Source of the DNA: a virus
Length of the DNA: 43,192 bases
Direction: 5' to 3' (one strand)
IMG/VR virus record: IMGVR_UViG_3300020202_000127
Span: 1 to 43,192 of that record
Shown here in pieces: positions 39,482 to 43,192 of this stretch; position 1 is the stretch's first letter, and each line of letters opens with the position of its first letter. A program made the translations under genes and the position numbers. The notes under the pieces are model-generated. The model was not told the DNA's origin. It saw only the letters and a list, made by a program, of their open reading frames with translations, and did no database searches.

Positions 39482-40282
39482 GTGGCATTGACGAAGGTAA
39501 CAGGGAACATGACAAGTAGTGCAGCGATGAGTTTCGTCGTCGGCTGCGATTGCAAGAACAACTCAGGCACACCAAACACTCAGTTTGATCTAGATGCTGA
39601 TGCCGTAGTGTTGAGGGAGAGCGACGGATCATCTGTAGTCAGGTTCAATCCTGGCGCTGCGATCATTAATAACATTTCGACGGCTGGTCCAGCTGCCAAC
39701 GGCAGGGATCAGTCGGGCGCGTTTACAAATTCATCGTTCGTTCATTTTTACTGGATCTGGAATGGCTCAACTTTAGCCTCAATCTCGAGCGCTACAGCTC
39801 CACCAACTGGTCCAACACTGCCAACTGGATACACGCATTGGGCTTATGCAGGCGCTGTGCGAGTTGATGGTTCTGGGAATCTTAAGAAGGTGAGAATTAA
39901 AGGATCGTTGGTTCATTACGAAGCTCAACAGAATGCATTGAATGATGGTGGTGCGACTACCGAGACCGCTGTCAGTCTTTCCAGCATAGTTCCCGCAAAT
40001 GCGTTATCGATACAACTGAACTTCAACTCTGTGTTGATCGTTGACGGTGGTGGTGGTGCTCGCTACCGCGCTGATCTGCGGGTGGTGTCTGGCTCTAACT
40101 TCGCAATGATCACGCGTTTGCAGAACACAACATCGCAAGCTGCGGCTGGTGCGTGTTCAATCCTTGTGCCGAATATCAGCCAACAGGTTTACTACCTGTG
40201 GACCTCTGAAGCTGGGAACGCATCCGCTTTAAACCTCGACATTGATGTTATTGGATACATCGTCCCCAATGGAGGTGAGTGA
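39482..40282 (+). CDS. Second fibre / receptor-binding-type structural protein
   Basis: 266 residues from GTG 39482. Beta-rich and Ser/Thr/Gly/Asn-rich, with NISTAGPAANGRDQSGAFTNSSFVHFYWIWNGSTLASISS and GPTLPTGYTHWAYAGAVRVDG, a pattern found in C-terminal phage fibre or spike domains. It lies right after the main fibre and may be a tip or auxiliary fibre. Confidence 0.7.
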   Translation: MALTKVTGNMTSSAAMSFVVGCDCKNNSGTPNTQFDLDADAVVLRESDGSSVVRFNPGAAIINNISTAGPAANGRDQSGAFTNSSFVHFYWIWNGSTLASISSATAPPTGPTLPTGYTHWAYAGAVRVDGSGNLKKVRIKGSLVHYEAQQNALNDGGATTETAVSLSSIVPANALSIQLNFNSVLIVDGGGGARYRADLRVVSGSNFAMITRLQNTTSQAAAGACSILVPNISQQVYYLWTSEAGNASALNLDIDVIGYIVPNGGE

Positions 40283-40546
40283 GTGAGTGAAGATCCGCGT
40301 GTAGTGTTGAGTGCCGTTCAAGAAAGGATTGTTGCGCTCGATGGGAAAATCGGCGCTGCACACGCCCGTATAGACAAGATGGAGCTTCTCATCCGAGATG
40401 AATTAAAAGACATCAAAGTGAACTTCAAGGAGATGTCCGGGGAATTGAAAGAAGTGATTGCTTACATGAATCGGGGTAGGGGCTGGGCAGCGGCAGCGTT
40501 GCTTGTCGCTGGTATGGTTGGCGGGCTCGTCGCAAAGGTATTGTGA
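40283..40546 (+). CDS. XhlA-like coiled-coil membrane protein (lysis)
   Basis: 87 residues from GTG 40283. A heptad helix (VQERIVALDGKIGAAHARIDKMELLIRDELKDIKV) is followed by one C-terminal membrane span (GWAAAALLVAGMVGGLVAKVL). This is the design of XhlA-like holin partners. It starts one base after the previous stop, as first gene of the lysis group. Confidence 0.7.
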   Translation: MSEDPRVVLSAVQERIVALDGKIGAAHARIDKMELLIRDELKDIKVNFKEMSGELKEVIAYMNRGRGWAAAALLVAGMVGGLVAKVL

Positions 40547-40969
40547 GTGGAGCGGGTGATTCTCGAGCGACTCGAGACGAGTGATCACGGAACCTTTGGC
40601 CGGATCATTGCGAAGAATCTGACTCTGTTTTCTGGCGAGCTCCCGTGGCGTGAGAACGCTCCCAATATTTCATGCATTCCAATTGGAACCTATCTCTGTC
40701 GGTGGACGCTATCTCCACGATTTAAACGATTCATGTATGCCGTTGAATCCGTACCTCAAAGAACGGGCGTGCGGAAACACTCAGCCAATCTGATGGGTGA
40801 TTCGCTTCAAGGGTATCGCGCCCAGCTCAACGGCTGCATCGCTCTCGGTGAGCGGCTTGGTTGGATGGATGGTCAGAAGGCTTTGCTCTTGTCAGCGCCG
40901 GCCATGCGGCGATTTGAAAGACACATGGAATTGAAACCATTTGAATTGGAGATCATTGGATGGGAATAA
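40547..40969 (+). CDS. DUF5675 family protein, possible lysis enzyme
   Basis: 140 residues from GTG 40547. ILERLETSDHGTFGRI, ELPWRENAPNISCIPIGTYLCRW, VPQRTGVRKHSANLMGDSLQGYRAQLNGCIALG and SAPAMRRFERHM are the DUF5675 blocks. The family is found in phage lysis regions; its conserved Cys/His suggest an enzyme but no reaction is established. It lies between two membrane proteins of the lysis set. Confidence 0.85.
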   Translation: MERVILERLETSDHGTFGRIIAKNLTLFSGELPWRENAPNISCIPIGTYLCRWTLSPRFKRFMYAVESVPQRTGVRKHSANLMGDSLQGYRAQLNGCIALGERLGWMDGQKALLLSAPAMRRFERHMELKPFELEIIGWE

Positions 40970-41508
40970 CTGAGATTGTTTCTTCTGTGCTAGGTGGTGG
41001 CCTCACCGGCCTTCTCGGCGCCATCATCACCAAGGTTGCCGAATACAAAACGAAACAGCTCGACATCAAACTATTGGAGCAAAAGAGCGCTCATGAGCTC
41101 GCCATGAAAAAGGCCGATGCTCAGCTGATGGCTCAGGAATGGGCAGCCAGAACACAGGTCGCTCAGATCGAAGCTGATGGCCGCGAATCTGTCGCTGATG
41201 CTCAGGCCTTCGCAGCGTCTTTCAATGAGCCATCCCGGTACAGCGAGGACGTCAAGCCTTCACCTGGTCAGGCGTGGATGCTCGTCACCCTGGATTTCAT
41301 TAGGGGGTTTGTACGGCCAGGGCTCACGGTCTATCTGTGCGTGCTGACGACTCTGATCTATCTCCACGCGAGAAGTTTACTGGGCGCCGGTATCTCCGCT
41401 GATCAGGCTGTCGGGATCGTGAAGGACGTCATTGACACCGTTTTATACCTCAGTACAACCTGTCTTCTTTGGTGGTTTGGAGTAAGAAACAAACAGCGAG
41501 GGAAGTGA
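40960..41508 (+). CDS. Holin-like membrane protein
   Basis: 182 residues. The N-terminus has a hydrophobic segment (IVSSVLGGGLTGLLGAIITKVAEY), then a charged helix. The C-terminal half has membrane spans (FVRPGLTVYLCVLTTLIYLHA and VLYLSTTCLLWWFGVRNKQ). The ending LSTTxLxWWFG is typical of phage holin-like proteins. It overlaps the DUF5675 stop by 10 bases. Confidence 0.75.
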   Translation: MGITEIVSSVLGGGLTGLLGAIITKVAEYKTKQLDIKLLEQKSAHELAMKKADAQLMAQEWAARTQVAQIEADGRESVADAQAFAASFNEPSRYSEDVKPSPGQAWMLVTLDFIRGFVRPGLTVYLCVLTTLIYLHARSLLGAGISADQAVGIVKDVIDTVLYLSTTCLLWWFGVRNKQRGK

Positions 41509-41654
41509 TGGGACACAAACAGGCAAAGAGAATCCGCAAGCTCTACAGAGATACGGTGACAGACGCTCACACGGAATTCATGCAGACCGTGGCTCGAGCT
41601 CCACTCAAAGACCGAATCGTGTTCGCGCTAAGAGTGGTGTTTCGGAAGTTTTGA
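41508..41654 (+). CDS. Small basic phage protein (48 aa)
   Basis: From ATG 41508 (TGATG overlap with the holin stop), MGHKQAKRIRKLYRDTVTDAHTEFMQTVARAPLKDRIVFALRVVFRKF. Short basic proteins of this form commonly follow phage holins. Its end overlaps the integrase end (opposite strand) by 27 bases. A 6-bp hairpin CGGAAG-N9-CTTCCG (41643-41663) lies at the junction and may act as a weak two-way terminator. Confidence 0.65.
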   Translation: MGHKQAKRIRKLYRDTVTDAHTEFMQTVARAPLKDRIVFALRVVFRKF

Positions 41655-42767
41655 TTGCTTCCGCCTAGCGAGAGTCCTGATCCTGATGAGCTGGGATGTG
41701 GCTGTCTTGGCCGCTTTCGTCGCGGCATCAGTGAGCAGGTAAGCATAGACCTTGGTGGTTTGAGCCTGGGTGTGGCCCAAGAGCTGGCCTACGGTCTCGA
41801 GGGTGAGACCACCAGAAATCCCAAGACTCGCGAAATACCGGCGAAGGTCTCGCATCTGAAGCCCGTCAATCTTGGCCTCTTTGAGAACAGCTCGCCATAG
41901 CTTCTTTGTGCCCACCAGCGGCTGACCAGTCTTGTGGCCGTGAATCAGGTAGGGATTCCCCTTAAGAGCGGGGATCTTCTTGATCACTTCTCTGGCCGGC
42001 TCAGCTAAAGGAATGATTCTCTCGCCCACCTTTGAATCGGGGAGGTGAAGCCCGTCAGGTTTGATCCACTCTCGCTTAGCGGTCCTGATCTCTGAAGGCC
42101 TGCAACCCGTCATGGCAAGGAGCCAGATATAACCGACAAACACCGGGTGATCGAATTCGTCCAAGGCCTTGATCAACCTGATAGCTTCCTCGAGCGAAGG
42201 GTGTCGCCGGCGTTTCTTCTCTTTGTAACGATCGATTCCAAAGACCGGGTTTGAATGAGGCTCTCGCCAGCCCCACACTTCAGCCAGGTTGAATGCTTTC
42301 CTGAGGACCGCGACAGTACGGTTGGCCTGAATGGGGATCGATCGCATCTCAAAGTGAAGGTCTGCGATGTGAGCTCTCTTGACTTCCTTCACATCCAGCT
42401 TCTCGAGACTTGGCAGAGCATGCGACCAGGCTGAGTCATACATCTCAACCGTCTTCGGTTTTCGCTTAGGCGCGTGGATCTCCATGAATCTTTCTTTGAG
42501 ATCCGCAACCGTGTGACGGCTGATATCGGCGTCAGGATCTCCACCCTTCGCTAAGATCGTGAGCTTGTCTCTGGCGATCTCTCGAGCTGCACTCAATGAG
42601 ATGGCGCCGACGTCGCCAAGCTTAGGCCGGCGCTGAACGCCTGAAGCTGTCTTGTACTTCAGATAAAAGGAGCTCTTCTCATTGAAGGCGCGAACGTGAA
42701 GACCCTTGATCTGATCGTCCCAAAGGATGTCACCGGGCTTGGCGGAATCGATCTGGCGGGAGTTCAT
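41628..42767 (-). CDS. int: Tyrosine-recombinase integrase
   Basis: 379 residues from ATG 42765-42767 with GAGGTG upstream; an in-frame TTG at 42794 is less likely. The N-terminus (DDQIKGLHVRAFNEKSSFYLKYKTASGVQRRPKLGDVGAISLSAAREIA) is the arm-binding DUF4102-like domain. Catalytic residues are R223 (TGCRPSEIR), K246, R309, H332 (LLGHTQ) and Y341. The usual HDLRR reads RDLRR (306-310). It acts on the attP just upstream. Confidence 0.95.
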   Translation of the reverse strand: MNSRQIDSAKPGDILWDDQIKGLHVRAFNEKSSFYLKYKTASGVQRRPKLGDVGAISLSAAREIARDKLTILAKGGDPDADISRHTVADLKERFMEIHAPKRKPKTVEMYDSAWSHALPSLEKLDVKEVKRAHIADLHFEMRSIPIQANRTVAVLRKAFNLAEVWGWREPHSNPVFGIDRYKEKKRRRHPSLEEAIRLIKALDEFDHPVFVGYIWLLAMTGCRPSEIRTAKREWIKPDGLHLPDSKVGERIIPLAEPAREVIKKIPALKGNPYLIHGHKTGQPLVGTKKLWRAVLKEAKIDGLQMRDLRRYFASLGISGGLTLETVGQLLGHTQAQTTKVYAYLLTDAATKAAKTATSQLIRIRTLARRKQSKLPKHHS

Positions 42768-42787
42768 TGGCACCTCGCTGGCACCAA
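42767..42787. promoter_or_regulatory. Arm-type integrase site, int side
   Basis: TTGGCACC-TCGC-TGGCACCAA, containing two direct TGGCACC copies 11 bases apart. A near-identical element lies at 42984-43004 on the other side of the attachment core. It overlaps the int ribosome-binding site, so Int binding could repress its own gene. Confidence 0.6.
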
Positions 42788-42834
42788 ACTGCAACGATTC
42801 CGGGTTAACCGGAGTGAACTACCTGTTCGCTAAA

Positions 42835-42863
42835 TCCTTACACTTTCAGGGTTTCCGTGTCAA
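42835..42863 (-). promoter_or_regulatory. Possible int promoter
   Basis: On the minus strand TTGACA (42858-42863), 17 bases, TAAGGA (42835-42840). The -35 is perfect and the -10 poor. The palindrome CTTACATGTAAG (42872-42883) lies just upstream and may be a regulator site. Confidence 0.4.
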
Positions 42864-42895
42864 GAGTATACCTTACATGTAAGTATGACGCATGG

Positions 42896-42937
42896 CTTTT
42901 AATCAGGGGGTCGTCCGTTCGAGTCGGACACGGCTCA
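42896..42937 (+). other. attP core: 3' part of tRNA-Lys(UUU)
   Basis: CTTTTAA is the anticodon loop (anticodon TTT). It is followed by TCAGG, a 5-base variable loop, a T-arm GTCCG-TTCGAGT-CGGAC (42913-42929), acceptor strand ACGGCTC and discriminator A. The 5' half of the tRNA is missing and the upstream bases do not complete the anticodon stem. This is the usual form of a phage attP that rebuilds the tRNA on integration. Confidence 0.8.
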
Positions 42938-42983
42938 CATTAAATCAACTACTTACAGGACAGCTCAGTGACGGTGGTCGATG

Positions 42984-43004
42984 TTGGCACCTTGCTGGCA
43001 CCAA
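42984..43004. promoter_or_regulatory. Arm-type integrase site, distal side
   Basis: TTGGCACC-TTGC-TGGCACCAA, 20 of 21 bases equal to 42767-42787 and in the same orientation. It sits between the attachment core and the stop of the Gly-rich gene. Confidence 0.6.
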
Positions 43005-43010
43005 CGAAAA

Positions 43011-43192
<182 letters not shown>

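Noticed and set aside
36914-40282. Diversity-generating retroelement, expected because of the BPP-1-like head genes
   Set aside because: No reverse transcriptase gene and no template/variable repeat pair near the fibre genes.
42896-42937. Complete tRNA-Lys gene
   Set aside because: Only the part from the anticodon loop onward is present. The 5' acceptor strand, D-arm and matching anticodon stem are missing.

Overview
The window looks like the near-complete genome of a temperate, short-tailed phage (podovirus) of a Gram-negative bacterium. It resembles the epsilon15 / Bordetella BPP-1 group: a podovirus portal, Bbp19-like protein, scaffold, GP7/Bbp17-type capsid, Bbp16-like cement protein, head-tail adaptor, large nozzle protein, three internal virion proteins and T7-type tail fibre. 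The host cannot be named from the sequence. The attachment core is the 3' part of a tRNA-Lys(UUU) gene, and a phage-borne lipoprotein fits a Gram-negative host.

Layout. (1) 1-2128, minus strand: a Gly-rich repeat protein cut by the window edge, a DUF6948-like protein, a conserved phage protein, SSB, a zinc-ribbon protein and two small conserved proteins. (2) 2206-3721, plus strand: an accessory island with small membrane proteins and a strongly structured RNA candidate ending in a terminator. (3) 3788-7131, minus strand: small genes, a lipoprotein, a HTH protein, RecT and a YqaJ exonuclease (a Red-like recombination system with the SSB). (4) 7132-8725: the immunity region with a CI-like repressor (minus), a Cro/YdaS-like protein (plus) and several operator-like dyads. 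(5) 8775-13637, plus: SF2 helicase, small zinc proteins, degenerate HNH, VRR-NUC nuclease and a TOPRIM-VapE primase-helicase, followed by an AT-rich iteron region that is probably the origin. (6) 14427-40282, plus: packaging, head, tail and fibre genes. (7) 40283-41654: lysis genes. (8) 41628-43010: integrase (minus) and attP.

The same short tandem repeat sits at both ends in the same orientation. On the minus strand it encodes one open Gly-Ser-Tyr-Asp repeat gene that starts at 236 and stops at 43011. The sequence is therefore best read as a circular (or circularised) phage genome whose assembly broke inside this repeat.

Cross-genome signals. A 21-bp dyad (about GTGWTG-N9-CAACRC) occurs at seven intergenic sites, mostly on top of promoters, and looks like a dispersed operator set. 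Several of these promoters lie so close to the start codon that leaderless transcripts are expected. The hexamer CTCGAG occurs about 85 times by eye where about 10 are expected by chance, in all three codon phases and between genes. The roughly 2250-residue ejected virion protein carries two apparently inserted modules (GNAT-like and ADP-ribosyltransferase-like), one bounded by a direct DNA repeat.
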